In this document: piece after piece, positions 36,856 to 45,571 of the stretch
How positions within the stretch are numbered: position 1 is the stretch's first letter
Layout: each line of letters opens with the position of its first letter
From: Candidatus Methylomicrobium oryzae
GTDB taxonomy: Bacteria; Pseudomonadota; Gammaproteobacteria; Methylococcales; Methylomonadaceae
Length of the DNA stretch: 64,000 bases
Assembly: GCF_016745425.1 (NCBI RefSeq)
Contig: NZ_JAERVK010000002.1
Coordinates: 186,001-250,000 of the forward strand
Direction of reading: 5' to 3'
Made by a program: the position numbers and the translations under genes
Notes under the pieces: model-generated
Seen by the model: the letters and a program-made list of their open reading frames with translations, nothing else
What the model was told of the DNA's origin: nothing
The model's database searches: none

Positions 36856-37377
36856 TTTGTATCCTTGTTTGTATCCTGCTCCTTGGTCAGACTTTACTCT
36901 TGCAGACTGATTGTTGTCCCTTGGCTGGTCCGGCTCGGCAAAACGCATCGAATCCTGGGCGTTTGCGGCCTCCAACGTGTTTGGCTTGGCAGGGCTTGTT
37001 CACGGAGTCGAGGGACTTTGCTCCCTGCCCGGAGATTCGGCGCCCAAAAGGCCGGCCGGATTAGAATCATCTCAAGCTAAACACTTGCCATGCTGTCTTT
37101 CTATCGTCTTGACGGTAAATTCTGTCTTCAACAGGTGTTATAAATCGTTCTTTTTAATCGTTTTGCTATTCGCGGGGGCATATGCCCGGAATTCTTCGCC
37201 ATCAATGACTTGCGCCCTCGGCTGACCTTTTTGACGGCGGTTCGGGGCGGCTTTCCGGATGGAAATCCGCCGGGAAAAGGGAAGTTCTTATACTATAGCC
37301 AGCCTAATATAACAACCTTATGGCTTGACATCAATTTAAACAATTAATCCGGCCGTAATGCTGGTATCATTTGCCGC
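36856..37377. other. Long rne leader and rluC upstream region
   Basis: No gene supported. Most of it would be the untranslated leader of rne. The far end has promoter candidates for both divergent genes. A TTGACA at 37325-37330 on the plus strand lacks a good -10. Confidence 0.5.
37287..37315 (-). promoter_or_regulatory. Promoter candidate for rne
   Basis: Minus strand: -35 TTGTTA (37310-37315, 4/6), 17-bp spacer, -10 TATAAG (37287-37292, 5/6). Gives a leader of about 425 nt. Confidence 0.5.
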
Positions 37378-38340
37378 ATGAATAAAGACTCCGAACCCTT
37401 ATTGCCTACCGTACAGCTGGTCGAAATCACCGAAGACAACAACGATCAGCGCCTCGACAATTTTCTGCTGACCCGCCTGAAAGGCGTTCCCAAAAGCCGG
37501 ATTTACCGGATCGTCCGCAAAGGCGAGGTGCGCGTCAATAAAGGCCGCGTCGACGTCAATTACCGGCTGATGACCGGCGATATCGTCAGAATCCCTCCGG
37601 TCCGGGTCGCCGAAAAAGCCGAGCAGACGAGCTTTGTGCCGCAAACCTTGCGCGATGCGCTGCAGCGCGGGATTCTGTATGAAGACGAAGGCTTCATGGT
37701 GATCAACAAACCGGCCGGGTATCCGGTGCACGGCGGCAGCGGCGTCGACGCCGGAATCATCGAAGGCTTGCGCCGGCTTCGTCCGGAGGCGACATTCCTG
37801 GAACTGGTGCACCGGCTCGACCGGGACACTTCCGGCTGCCTGATCATCGCGAAAAAGCGCAGTGCCTTGCGCAGGCTGCACGAGCTGTTTCGCGACGATC
37901 ATATACACAAAACCTACCTGGCACTGTTGGCCGGCCAATGGGCGCGGAAGAAAATGGTTGTGAGCGCGCCGCTGCTGAAGAACGTCAGCAAGGGCGGCGA
38001 GCGGATCGTGGTCGTCAGCCAGGCGGGCAAGGAAGCCGAAACGATGTTCCGGCGCCTGAAGCTGTTCAAGAACGCGACCCTGATCGAAGCGTCGCCGAAA
38101 ACCGGTCGCACGCACCAGATCCGGGTGCATGCCGCCTGGCTCGGTCATCCGATCGTCGGCGACGAACGTTACGGCTTGGCGGAGGTCAACAAAACCTTTC
38201 ACGGCAAAGGCTACAAACGGATGTTCCTGCATGCGCGGGAACTGGCTTTCGAGCATCCGGCCACCGGCAAGCCGATCCGCTTCGAAGCGCCTTTGCCGCC
38301 GCAACTGCAGGAACTGCTGGACCATGAAGAACCGGTTTGA
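37378..38340 (+). CDS. rluC: 23S rRNA pseudouridine synthase RluC
   Basis: Makes pseudouridines 955, 2504 and 2580 in 23S rRNA. 320 aa. An S4 RNA-binding domain (about 20-80, NFLLTRLKGVPKSRIYRIVR) is followed by the synthase domain with catalytic Asp in VHRLDRDTSGCLII and KTGRTHQIRVH. Divergent from rne, the standard arrangement in gammaproteobacteria. The end overlaps the next gene by 17 bp. Confidence 0.96.
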   Translation: MNKDSEPLLPTVQLVEITEDNNDQRLDNFLLTRLKGVPKSRIYRIVRKGEVRVNKGRVDVNYRLMTGDIVRIPPVRVAEKAEQTSFVPQTLRDALQRGILYEDEGFMVINKPAGYPVHGGSGVDAGIIEGLRRLRPEATFLELVHRLDRDTSGCLIIAKKRSALRRLHELFRDDHIHKTYLALLAGQWARKKMVVSAPLLKNVSKGGERIVVVSQAGKEAETMFRRLKLFKNATLIEASPKTGRTHQIRVHAAWLGHPIVGDERYGLAEVNKTFHGKGYKRMFLHARELAFEHPATGKPIRFEAPLPPQLQELLDHEEPV

Positions 38341-38971
38341 GTTATTGATCTTCGACTGGGACGGCACGCTGATGGACTCGATCGGTTGGATCGTGCATTG
38401 CCTGCAGACGGCCGCCGACCGGCTCGGCTGTCCGGTTCCGCCTCCTCAAGCCGCGAAGGATGTGATCGGCCTCAGCATCGTCCGCGCGATGGATACCCTG
38501 TTTCCCGAGGCCGGCCCTGAACTTCGGGAACAATTAGTGCGGGCCTACAGTCAAGAGTATGCGTCCAGGACCCTGGGGCCCGGCGATTTGTTCGCAGGCG
38601 TCCGGGATATGCTGGAAGAATTGAACGAGGCGGGCTACCGCCTAGCGGTCGCGACCGGCAAGACGCGGGCCGGACTGCAAAAAGCGCTGGAGGCGACCGG
38701 AACCGAAACGCTTTTTTATACCACCCGCGCCGCGGACGAAACCGCTTCCAAACCCGATCCCCTTATGTTGTTGGAAATCATGCTTCATGCCGACACGGCG
38801 CCCGAACGGACATTGATGATCGGCGATTCGATTCACGACTTGCAAATGGCGCAACATGCCAAAATATCCGCGATCGGCGTTTGCTGCGGCGCACATTCCG
38901 AAGAAATCCTGCAACAATACCGACCGTTGCTATGCTTACGGCAACCGGCGGAACTGCTGAATATCATTTGA
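38324..38971 (+). CDS. HAD-family hydrolase (phosphoglycolate phosphatase-like)
   Basis: A 215-aa HAD phosphatase. Start at MKNRFELLIFDWDGTLMDS (ATG 38324). Motif I DWDGTLMDS, motif II VATGKTR, motif III Lys in SKPDP, motif IV MIGDSIHDLQMA. Helical cap type C1. Its position after rluC and before an S49 peptidase is conserved in gammaproteobacteria. The exact substrate is unknown. Confidence 0.93.
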   Translation: MKNRFELLIFDWDGTLMDSIGWIVHCLQTAADRLGCPVPPPQAAKDVIGLSIVRAMDTLFPEAGPELREQLVRAYSQEYASRTLGPGDLFAGVRDMLEELNEAGYRLAVATGKTRAGLQKALEATGTETLFYTTRAADETASKPDPLMLLEIMLHADTAPERTLMIGDSIHDLQMAQHAKISAIGVCCGAHSEEILQQYRPLLCLRQPAELLNII

Positions 38972-38978
38972 GGTGACC

Positions 38979-39956
38979 ATGAACGAAAATCAACAGGACA
39001 AAGCGAGCGCGAATCCCTCGGGCGAAACGGGTTGGGAACGGTCCGTGCTCGAAAAAGTCGCGCTGGCCGCGATCGAGGAGCAGGCCCGGGCGCGGCGTTG
39101 GGGCATTGTCTTCAAGTCCGCGACGCTCCTGTATCTGACCGTGCTGCTCGGCATCGTCGCTCTGCCGGGACTGAAGAAGGGTATCGGCGGCGGCGATAAG
39201 GAGCATACCGCAGTGGTCGAGGTGATCGGCATGATTGCGGAAGACAAGGCGGCGAATGCCGATTCGATCATCGACAGCCTGCGCAAAGCGGTCAAGGACG
39301 AGCATACCAAAGGCGTGATCCTGCATGCGAATTCGCCCGGCGGCAGTCCGGTGCAGTCGCATTACGTCTATGAAGAGATCCGCAAGCTGAAGAAAGAATA
39401 TCCGAAGATTCCGATCTATGCGGTGGTCGGCGATATCTGCGCCTCGGGCTGCTATTACATTGCTTCGGCCAGCGACAAGATTTTCGTGAGCCAGGCCAGT
39501 CTGGTTGGCTCGATTGGGGTGATCATGGACGGCTTCGGCTTTGTCGAAACGATGCAGAAATTCGGTATCGAACGGCGGGTACTGACGGCGGGCGCACATA
39601 AGGCGATGCTCGATCCGTTCTCGCCGCGCAAGGAAGACGAAACGCGGTTTATGCAAGACCTGCTCGAACAGGTGCACCAGCAGTTTATTAAGGCCGTCAA
39701 AGACGGCCGCGGCGCCCGCCTGAAGGATTCGCCGGATTTGTTTTCCGGCCTGGTCTGGACCGGCGAGGAAAGCCTTAGGCTCGGCATCGCCGATGCCTAC
39801 GGCAGCGACGATTCGGTCGCGAAGGAGGTCATCGGCGCGAAAAAGCTGGTCGATTTCACCGAGCAGGAAAGCGTGCTGGACCGGTTGGCCGGCAAGCTGG
39901 GTACTTCGTTCGGGCATGCGATCGGCAGCGTGATGCAGAACTGGCAACTGAAATAA
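38979..39956 (+). CDS. S49-family signal-peptide peptidase (SppA/SohB type)
   Basis: A 325-aa inner-membrane protease with one N-terminal TM helix (about 45-65). It degrades cleaved signal peptides or membrane proteins. Motifs: ILHANSPGGSPVQS and the catalytic Ser in VGDICASGCYYIASA, followed by SLVGSIGVIMDGF. ATG at 38979 chosen because GAGGT lies 5 nt upstream; a GTG 6 nt earlier is weaker. The start is 7 bp after the HAD gene. Confidence 0.93.
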   Translation: MNENQQDKASANPSGETGWERSVLEKVALAAIEEQARARRWGIVFKSATLLYLTVLLGIVALPGLKKGIGGGDKEHTAVVEVIGMIAEDKAANADSIIDSLRKAVKDEHTKGVILHANSPGGSPVQSHYVYEEIRKLKKEYPKIPIYAVVGDICASGCYYIASASDKIFVSQASLVGSIGVIMDGFGFVETMQKFGIERRVLTAGAHKAMLDPFSPRKEDETRFMQDLLEQVHQQFIKAVKDGRGARLKDSPDLFSGLVWTGEESLRLGIADAYGSDDSVAKEVIGAKKLVDFTEQESVLDRLAGKLGTSFGHAIGSVMQNWQLK

Positions 39957-39990
39957 CCGGTTCATGGCTTATTCAGCCAGTTGGGTTAAT

Positions 39991-40007
39991 ATTAACTTCA
40001 AATTAAC
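39991..40007 (+). promoter_or_regulatory. Direct repeat ATTAAC, OmpR-type binding site candidate
   Basis: ATTAAC at 39991-39996 and again at 40002-40007, exactly 11 bp apart, the spacing of PmrA/OmpR-type boxes. It lies upstream of a PepSY gene and a response-regulator gene, so may be an autoregulatory site. Confidence 0.45.
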
Positions 40008-40023
40008 CGTTTTTTCAGTTGAA

Positions 40024-40056
40024 GGCATGCCGCTCCCGCCTTCGGGAACGCATGCC
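40024..40056 (+). repeat. Imperfect hairpin upstream of the PepSY gene
   Basis: Arms GGCATGCCGCTCCCG and CGGGAACGCATGCC pair with one bulge around a CCTT loop, 15 bp before the PepSY start. Could be a leader structure or a terminator of the upstream peptidase. Confidence 0.5.
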
Positions 40057-40071
40057 GGCGTCCGGATTATT

Positions 40072-40323
40072 ATGAGACAGTTACCCGTGTTGCTTTTGTT
40101 ATGCGCTGCGTTAGCCGGCCATGCCGCAGCCGATGATTTCATGGTCAGAATCAGCCTCGATCAGGCAACCCGCCAGGTGCTCGGCAGCGGCAACCACCGT
40201 GTCTTGGGCGCGCAGACGATTATGATCGAAGGCAGGGAAGTGCATGTGATCAAGGTGCTGACGCCCGACGGACGCGTCCGCTACTTCCGGATCGACGCCG
40301 AAACCGGCGCATTCTTGGGCTGA
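40072..40323 (+). CDS. Small exported PepSY-domain protein
   Basis: 83 aa. Start at MRQLPVLLLLCAALAGHAAA (ATG 40072), a signal peptide; the longer frame is upstream sequence with a hairpin. The mature part is one PepSY-like unit (DQATRQVLGSGNHRVLGAQT; DGRVRYFRIDAETGAFLG). Periplasmic. Such small PepSY proteins often precede OmpR-family two-component genes and may tune the sensor. Here a regulator follows 23 bp later. Confidence 0.85.
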   Translation: MRQLPVLLLLCAALAGHAAADDFMVRISLDQATRQVLGSGNHRVLGAQTIMIEGREVHVIKVLTPDGRVRYFRIDAETGAFLG

Positions 40324-40346
40324 TCAGCGCAGTAAACGGAGTCCTC

Positions 40347-41024
40347 ATGCGTATTCTGGTAGTCGAAGACGAACAAGTATTATCCGATCAGATTCAGCAG
40401 TTTCTGGGCGACAAAGGTTTCGCGGTCGATAAGGCCCATAACGGCCGGGACGGCTTGTTTATGGCCAAGGAATATCCGGTCGATGCCGCAATCGTCGATA
40501 TCGGCCTGCCCGATTTCTCCGGGATAGAACTGATCCGGCGCCTGCGCAAGGACAAAGTGACCGTGCCGATCCTGATTCTGACCGCGCGCAGCCGCTGGCA
40601 GGAAAAAGTCGAAGGGCTCGAAGCCGGGGCGGACGATTACCTGGTCAAGCCGTTCCACTACGAAGAGCTCTTGGCGCGCCTCAACGCCCTGCTGCGCCGT
40701 TCGGTCGGCCAGGCGCATCCGGTTCTGACCCACGGCAATATCCAGCTCGACACGGTCGCGCAGGAGGTTAGCGTCGACGGCGTCAAGCTCGAGCTGACCG
40801 CTTACGAATACAAGGTGCTCGAATATCTGATGTTTCGGAAGGGCGAGCTGATTTCGAAAGCGGTACTGACTCAGCATATTTACGACGAAGATTTCGACCG
40901 CGACAGCAATGTGATCGAAGTCTTCATCGGACGTCTCAGAAAAAAACTCGATCCTGACGGCACCCGCAAGCCGATCGAGACGCTGCGCGGACGCGGCTAC
41001 CGAATTCCGCTGGAGCCCTCCTGA
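40347..41024 (+). CDS. OmpR/PhoP-family response regulator (no linked kinase)
   Basis: A 225-aa regulator. Receiver 1-115 with acidic pocket EDE, phospho-Asp in AIVDIGLPD and Lys in LVKPFHYEELLARL. Winged-helix DNA-binding domain 128-222 (LTAYEYKVLEYLMFRKGE, RDSNVIEVFIGRLRKKL). Resembles the PhoP/QseB group. A kinase gene normally follows, but the next gene is a Mut7-C protein, so the partner kinase is encoded elsewhere. May bind the ATTAAC repeat upstream. Confidence 0.93.
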   Translation: MRILVVEDEQVLSDQIQQFLGDKGFAVDKAHNGRDGLFMAKEYPVDAAIVDIGLPDFSGIELIRRLRKDKVTVPILILTARSRWQEKVEGLEAGADDYLVKPFHYEELLARLNALLRRSVGQAHPVLTHGNIQLDTVAQEVSVDGVKLELTAYEYKVLEYLMFRKGELISKAVLTQHIYDEDFDRDSNVIEVFIGRLRKKLDPDGTRKPIETLRGRGYRIPLEPS

Positions 41025-41117
41025 AGGGCCTGTGCCGCCAATTGCCTCAATGCGAGGCGCACCGGCCTGGGCTTGCGTCTCCCTCTTCCGTTTGCTTGAC
41101 GGTTAATCCCGCCTCCC

Positions 41118-41891
41118 ATGAAAAGCCCGTCCCCTAACCCGGACTGCCGGTTTGAAAGTGCTGCCGAGTTCCGTTTTTACGAAGAGCTGAACGATTTTTT
41201 GCGCCCGGAACAGCGTAAGCAAACGCTGATTTACCGCTTCAACGGCCATCCCGGCATCAAGGATCCGATCGAAGTGCTCGGGGTGCCGCATACCGAGGTC
41301 GATCTGATCGTCGTGAACGGCGAATCGGTCGGCTTCGGCTACCGTCTCAAAAACGCCGACCGGGTTGCCGTTTATCCGGTATTCGAAAGCTTCGACATTT
41401 CCCCCATCGTCCGCCTGCGCGAGGCGCCGCTGCGCGGTACCGCCTTCGTCGTCGACGTGAATCTGGGCAAGCTGGCCCGATTGCTGCGGCTGTTCGGTTT
41501 CGATACGCTGTTTGCCGACGCGCTGGACGACAAGGAAATCGTGGCCGTTTCGGTCGAGCAGCAGCGCATCATTTTGACTCGCGACCGGCGCCTGCTGTAC
41601 GCGAAAGCTGTCACGCACGGCTATTGGGTGCGGGCGGTCAAGCCTTTGGATCAGCTCGCCGAGGTGGTAAAACGCTTCGATCTGGCCAATCAGCTGAAGC
41701 CGTTCAGCCGCTGCACGGCCTGCAATGCTCTGATCGAGCCGGTCGAAAAACGGGCGGTGATGGATTTGCTGGAGCCGAAAACCCGGCTGTATTACGAACG
41801 CTTTTGCCGTTGCCCGGCTTGCGGGAAAGTGTATTGGGAAGGATCGCATATCGATCACATGCGGCAGCGCTTTGCCGAATATCTTCGGTAG
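41118..41891 (+). CDS. Mut7-C RNase-domain protein with ubiquitin-like N-terminus
   Basis: 257 aa. Residues 1-95 resemble the ubiquitin-like domain often fused to Mut7-C (LIVVNGESVGFGYRLKNAD, DRVAVYPVFESFD). The Mut7-C part (about 105-257) has FVVDVNLGKLARLLRLFGFD, ILTRDRRLL and a zinc ribbon (CTAC and CPAC). Mut7-C is a PIN-like fold found in eukaryotic and bacterial RNases; the acidic residues DVN, DDKE and TRDRRLL fit. Cytoplasmic. Substrate unknown. Confidence 0.88.
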   Translation: MKSPSPNPDCRFESAAEFRFYEELNDFLRPEQRKQTLIYRFNGHPGIKDPIEVLGVPHTEVDLIVVNGESVGFGYRLKNADRVAVYPVFESFDISPIVRLREAPLRGTAFVVDVNLGKLARLLRLFGFDTLFADALDDKEIVAVSVEQQRIILTRDRRLLYAKAVTHGYWVRAVKPLDQLAEVVKRFDLANQLKPFSRCTACNALIEPVEKRAVMDLLEPKTRLYYERFCRCPACGKVYWEGSHIDHMRQRFAEYLR

Positions 41892-41910
41892 ATACGGCCT
41901 TCGCTTTCCT

Positions 41911-42013
41911 CATTCCACGCTCTGTGTGAGAATACGGTCTGAACCGTTGCGGTTCGGGACGCAGAGTTTCCTTCAGCGTCTTTCCACGATGAGCCCAGAA
42001 CGTGGAAACAATG
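41911..42013. repeat. Degenerate dispersed repeat with nested hairpins
   Basis: Contains TTCCACG / CGTGGAA arms (7 bp), GAACCG / CGGTTC arms and a CGCAGAG copy, resembling the widespread repeat built from TTCCCACGCTC / GAGCGTGGGAA units. Lies between two convergent genes. Confidence 0.45.
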
Positions 42014-42037
42014 AGCCTGACGATCCGCATTGTCAAC

Positions 42038-42065
42038 ACCTGCCAGGTTTTAAAGCCTGGCAGGT
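42038..42065. terminator. Strong hairpin between convergent Mut7-C and rapZ genes
   Basis: Perfect 10-bp stem (ACCTGCCAGG / CCTGGCAGGT), 8-nt loop TTTTAAAG. Probably bidirectional; lies 11 bp beyond the rapZ stop. Confidence 0.6.
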
Positions 42066-42076
42066 CTCGACAATCC

Positions 42077-42934
42077 TTAATGCAATTCCCGGTGCCTGAC
42101 GATCACATTCGGGAACGGGCTGCGAAAACGCCTGGCCAGCGAGTCGATCAGGTAGACCGAGCGGTGCTGACCGCCGGTGCAGCCGATCGCGATAGTCAGA
42201 TAACTGCGGCCTTCGGCTTCGAAACGGACAACCCAGCGTTCGAGGAAACCGACGATGTCCTGGTAAAACTCGTTTACCAGCGGCTGGCTTTTCAGAAATT
42301 CGATCACCGCCTCGTCTTTGCCGGTCAAGCCCCGAAGTTCGGGCAGCCAGTAAGGATTGGGCAGGCTGCGCGCGTCGAACACGAAATCGGCGTCCAGCGG
42401 AATGCCGTGCTTGAAACCGAAGGACTGGAACTGCAGCGAGATTTGACGGGTATCGCGCTCGCCGATCTGATTGCGGATCAGTTCGCGCAGTTCGTGGTAA
42501 TGCGTCCGGCTGGTATCGATCACGAAGCTCGCATAGCGCGCGATCGGGGTCAGCATTTCCTTTTCGATCCGGAGCGCTTCCTTGAGCGGGGTATTGAGAT
42601 CGGTCAGCGGGTGTTTTCGGCGCGTTTCGCTGTAGCGCTTCAGCAGCACCGACTCCTCCGCCTGCATGAAAATCACTTCGCAATCGATTTTTTTCTTGCG
42701 AATCACGTTCATGCTTTCGGAAAAATTCAGCAGGCTATCCGACGGGTTCCGCGAATCGATTCCGATCGCGGTTTTGGCGTAGGTGACCTTATCGGTCAGC
42801 ATCACGCGGGTAATGAAATCGTCCAGTAACGAGACCGGCAGGTTGTCGATGCAATAATAACCGCAGTCCTCCAATGTATCGAGGGCAATGCTTTTGCCTG
42901 AGCCTGACAGTCCGCTGACGATCAATAATTTCAT
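42077..42934 (-). CDS. rapZ: RNase adapter protein RapZ
   Basis: P-loop protein that in E. coli directs RNase E to sRNAs controlling glucosamine-6-phosphate synthesis. 285 aa, start at MKLLIVSGLSGSGKS (ATG 42934); the longer frame adds nine codons. Walker A GLSGSGKS, mid-domain RNPSDSL, C-terminal RNA-binding region with GCTGGQHRSVYL. Last gene of rpoN-hpf-rapZ. The ptsN gene usually found between hpf and rapZ is absent. Confidence 0.96.
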   Translation of the reverse strand: MKLLIVSGLSGSGKSIALDTLEDCGYYCIDNLPVSLLDDFITRVMLTDKVTYAKTAIGIDSRNPSDSLLNFSESMNVIRKKKIDCEVIFMQAEESVLLKRYSETRRKHPLTDLNTPLKEALRIEKEMLTPIARYASFVIDTSRTHYHELRELIRNQIGERDTRQISLQFQSFGFKHGIPLDADFVFDARSLPNPYWLPELRGLTGKDEAVIEFLKSQPLVNEFYQDIVGFLERWVVRFEAEGRSYLTIAIGCTGGQHRSVYLIDSLARRFRSPFPNVIVRHRELH

Positions 42935-43034
42935 GGGAGAGGCCAAAGGTTTAAGGTACAAGGCTCAAGGCAGGCAGTTTGCGCGGCGGCACCACTCCCT
43001 CTTACTCGCGCCTTTCGCCTTGCACCCGCTTGGA

Positions 43035-43322
43035 TCAATGCCCCAAATGCTTTTCTTTGTGCTTGATGATTTGACGGTCCAGTTTGTCGACCATATTGTC
43101 GATCGCAACATACATGTCGTCCTGCTGATCTTCGGCGAACAACTTTGCGCCGCTGATCTGCAGAGTCGCCTCGGCTTTGTGAATCAACTTTTCGACGGCC
43201 AGTATGACATGGACGTCGGTCACGTTGTCGAAATGGCGAGCCAGCTTTTCAAATTTCGAATCCACGTGCGCTTTCAGCGAGTCGGTGATTTCGAGATGAT
43301 GGCCGGTGACGATAACTTGCAT
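43035..43322 (-). CDS. hpf: Ribosome hibernation promoting factor
   Basis: 95 aa, short HPF type. Binds the 30S subunit in stationary phase to form 100S dimers. Start MQVIVTGHHLEITDSLKAHV, conserved KLARHFDNVTDVHVILA, acidic end. 40 bp after rpoN. The long-form dimerisation domain is absent, so Rmf would be needed. Confidence 0.95.
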   Translation of the reverse strand: MQVIVTGHHLEITDSLKAHVDSKFEKLARHFDNVTDVHVILAVEKLIHKAEATLQISGAKLFAEDQQDDMYVAIDNMVDKLDRQIIKHKEKHLGH

Positions 43323-43362
43323 ATTAAACTCCTCTATTGTTAAATGATTATTATGCGGAAAC

Positions 43363-44811
43363 CTACAAAATGCGTTTTCTTTCGCTTGATGAGGCGATCA
43401 GCATGGCTTCGCGATATTTCGCAATGGTTCTGCGGGCGACTTGAATGCCCTTTTCTTGCAGCAGTTCGGCTATTTTACTATCACTGAGCGGTTTTGCCGG
43501 ATTTTCGTTACTGATAAGCTCCTTGATGAAGGCGCGTATCGCGGTGGACGAGCATTCGCCGCCGCCTTCGGTCGAGACGTGGCTGGAGAAAAAGTATTTG
43601 AATTCGTAGATGCCGCGCGGCGTGTGCATGTATTTTTGGGTGGTGACCCGGGAGATGGTCGACTCGTGCAGTTCGAGTTCTTCGGCGATTTCCTTCAAGA
43701 CCATCGGCTTCATTGCGATCGAACCGTGTTCGAGAAAGCCGGTCTGTTTTTCGACGATGCTGCGCGCGACCCGAAGCAGCGTATCATTGCGGCTGTTCAG
43801 GCTCTTGATGAACCAGCGCGCCTCCTGCAGATGGTCCTTCATGCAGACGTTGTCCTTGCTGTCGTCGGCGCGTTTGATCATCGAAGAATAGTACGGATTG
43901 ATCCGCAGTTTCGGCGCGATGTCGGGATTCAGGCTGACCTGCCAGCGGCCGTTCCGTTTGGCGACATAGACGTCGGGAATCACATAGCTCGATTCGGCCT
44001 CCTGGATTTTGGCGCCGGGCTTCGGGTCGAGAGTCCGGATCAATGCGACCGCGGCGGCAAGCTGCTGTTCGCCGAGATTCAGTTTCCGCATCAGTTTGTT
44101 GCGTTCCTGCGTAGCCAACAGATCCAGATATTGGGTTACGATGCGCAAGGCTTCCGGGCGGTAAGGCGTATCGGAAGGCAACTGCTCCAGTTGCAGGCGC
44201 AGGCTGTCGGCCAGGTCGACAGCCGCCACGCCGGGCGGGTCGAAATGTTGAATCCGGTGCAGGACAGCCTTCACTTCGTCGACATCGAGCTCTTCGATCT
44301 GGCTTGAGAGGCCTTCGAAAATTTCCTCAATGCCGGCAGTTAAATACCCTTCTTCATTGACCGAATCGATGATCGCGAGCGCAATCGCATGGTCGCGTTC
44401 GGTAAACTTGGTCAGATCGACCTGCCATAACAGATGGTCATACAGCGTCGACGATTTGCTGCGCTGGGATTCGAAATCATGTTCGTCCGAACCGTCATTG
44501 CCGCTCCATTCGGGTGTGGCGTCGAAAGTGTCTTCCCAAGAAGAATCGACCGGCAATTCGTCCGGGATGTCGGTCAGCGAACCTTCGCTGGTGACCGTGT
44601 CGGAGTTGTCGACCTTTTTTTCCGGTACCGGCTCGAGTATTGGCGTACTATTCTCGTCTTCGCCGAGTTCCAGCATCATGTTCGATTCGAGCGCCTGCTC
44701 GATTTCCTGCTGCAAGTCGAGCGTCGACATCTGCAAAAGACGGATCGCCTGCTGCAATTGCGGCGTCATCGTCATTTGTTGGCCGAGTTTGAAATGGAGC
44801 GACTGTTTCAT
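43363..44811 (-). CDS. rpoN: RNA polymerase sigma54 factor
   Basis: 482 aa. Region I (LGQQMTMTPQLQQAIRLLQM) binds activators; acidic region II about 50-120; core-binding and HTH domain; the RpoN box is ARRTIAKYREAML near the C-terminus. Reads -24/-12 promoters and needs AAA+ activators. The NtrX in this window has lost its GAFTGA, so other activators must act on it. 28 bp after lptB. Confidence 0.97.
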   Translation of the reverse strand: MKQSLHFKLGQQMTMTPQLQQAIRLLQMSTLDLQQEIEQALESNMMLELGEDENSTPILEPVPEKKVDNSDTVTSEGSLTDIPDELPVDSSWEDTFDATPEWSGNDGSDEHDFESQRSKSSTLYDHLLWQVDLTKFTERDHAIALAIIDSVNEEGYLTAGIEEIFEGLSSQIEELDVDEVKAVLHRIQHFDPPGVAAVDLADSLRLQLEQLPSDTPYRPEALRIVTQYLDLLATQERNKLMRKLNLGEQQLAAAVALIRTLDPKPGAKIQEAESSYVIPDVYVAKRNGRWQVSLNPDIAPKLRINPYYSSMIKRADDSKDNVCMKDHLQEARWFIKSLNSRNDTLLRVARSIVEKQTGFLEHGSIAMKPMVLKEIAEELELHESTISRVTTQKYMHTPRGIYEFKYFFSSHVSTEGGGECSSTAIRAFIKELISNENPAKPLSDSKIAELLQEKGIQVARRTIAKYREAMLIASSSERKRIL

Positions 44812-44839
44812 GGCGGTGAGTTAAGGTAAGCGTTCGGAT

Positions 44840-45565
44840 TTAAAGACTAAACTTATCGCCCAGATACACTTTGCGCACTTCTTCGTTGGCGACAATCGCA
44901 TCGGCCCCGCCTTCGGCGATGACCCTGCCGTCATTAAGTATATATGCTCTGTCGCAAATACCCAGCGTTTCCCGGACATTGTGTTCGGTGATCAGGATGC
45001 CGATGCCGCGGTCTTTCAGATGGACGATGATGTTTTTGATGTCTTCGACCGAAATCGGATCGACGCCGGCGAAAGGTTCGTCCAGCAGGATGAAGCGGGG
45101 ATTGGTAGCCAGTGCCCTGGCGATTTCGAGACGCCGCCGTTCGCCGCCCGAAAGACTCATGGCCATTTGCTTCCGGAGGTGCGGAATGTGCAGTTCCTCC
45201 AGCAGGTTTTCGATGGCCAGATCAATCTCGCCGCGGCTCAGGTCGCCGCGCAGTTCCAGTACGGCCCGAATATTGTCCGCGACGTTGAGCTTGCGGAAGA
45301 TCGATGCTTCCTGCGGCAGATAGCCGATGCCCAAGCGGGCGCGCAGGTGCATCGGGTGATGGGTAATGTCCAGGTCGTCGAGGGCGATCCGGCCGCCGTC
45401 GGCCTTGACTAAGCCCACCATCATGTAAAAGCTGGTCGTTTTGCCGGCGCCGTTAGGCCCCAAAAGGCCGACGATCTCGCCGGTATCCACCTCGAGCGAG
45501 ACGCCTTTCACGACATGGCGCTGATTGTAGTTCTTGATCAGTTGGCTGGCGGTAAGTCGGGTCAT
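44840..45565 (-). CDS. lptB: LPS export ATPase LptB
   Basis: 241-aa ABC ATPase of the LptB2FG complex. Walker [14 protein letters not shown], signature [15 protein letters not shown], Walker [15 protein letters not shown]-loop TEHNVRE. Powers LPS extraction from the inner membrane. 6 bp after lptA; followed by rpoN, the standard lptA-lptB-rpoN order. Confidence 0.97.
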   Translation of the reverse strand: MTRLTASQLIKNYNQRHVVKGVSLEVDTGEIVGLLGPNGAGKTTSFYMMVGLVKADGGRIALDDLDITHHPMHLRARLGIGYLPQEASIFRKLNVADNIRAVLELRGDLSRGEIDLAIENLLEELHIPHLRKQMAMSLSGGERRRLEIARALATNPRFILLDEPFAGVDPISVEDIKNIIVHLKDRGIGILITEHNVRETLGICDRAYILNDGRVIAEGGADAIVANEEVRKVYLGDKFSL

Positions 45566-45571
45566 CGCGGT

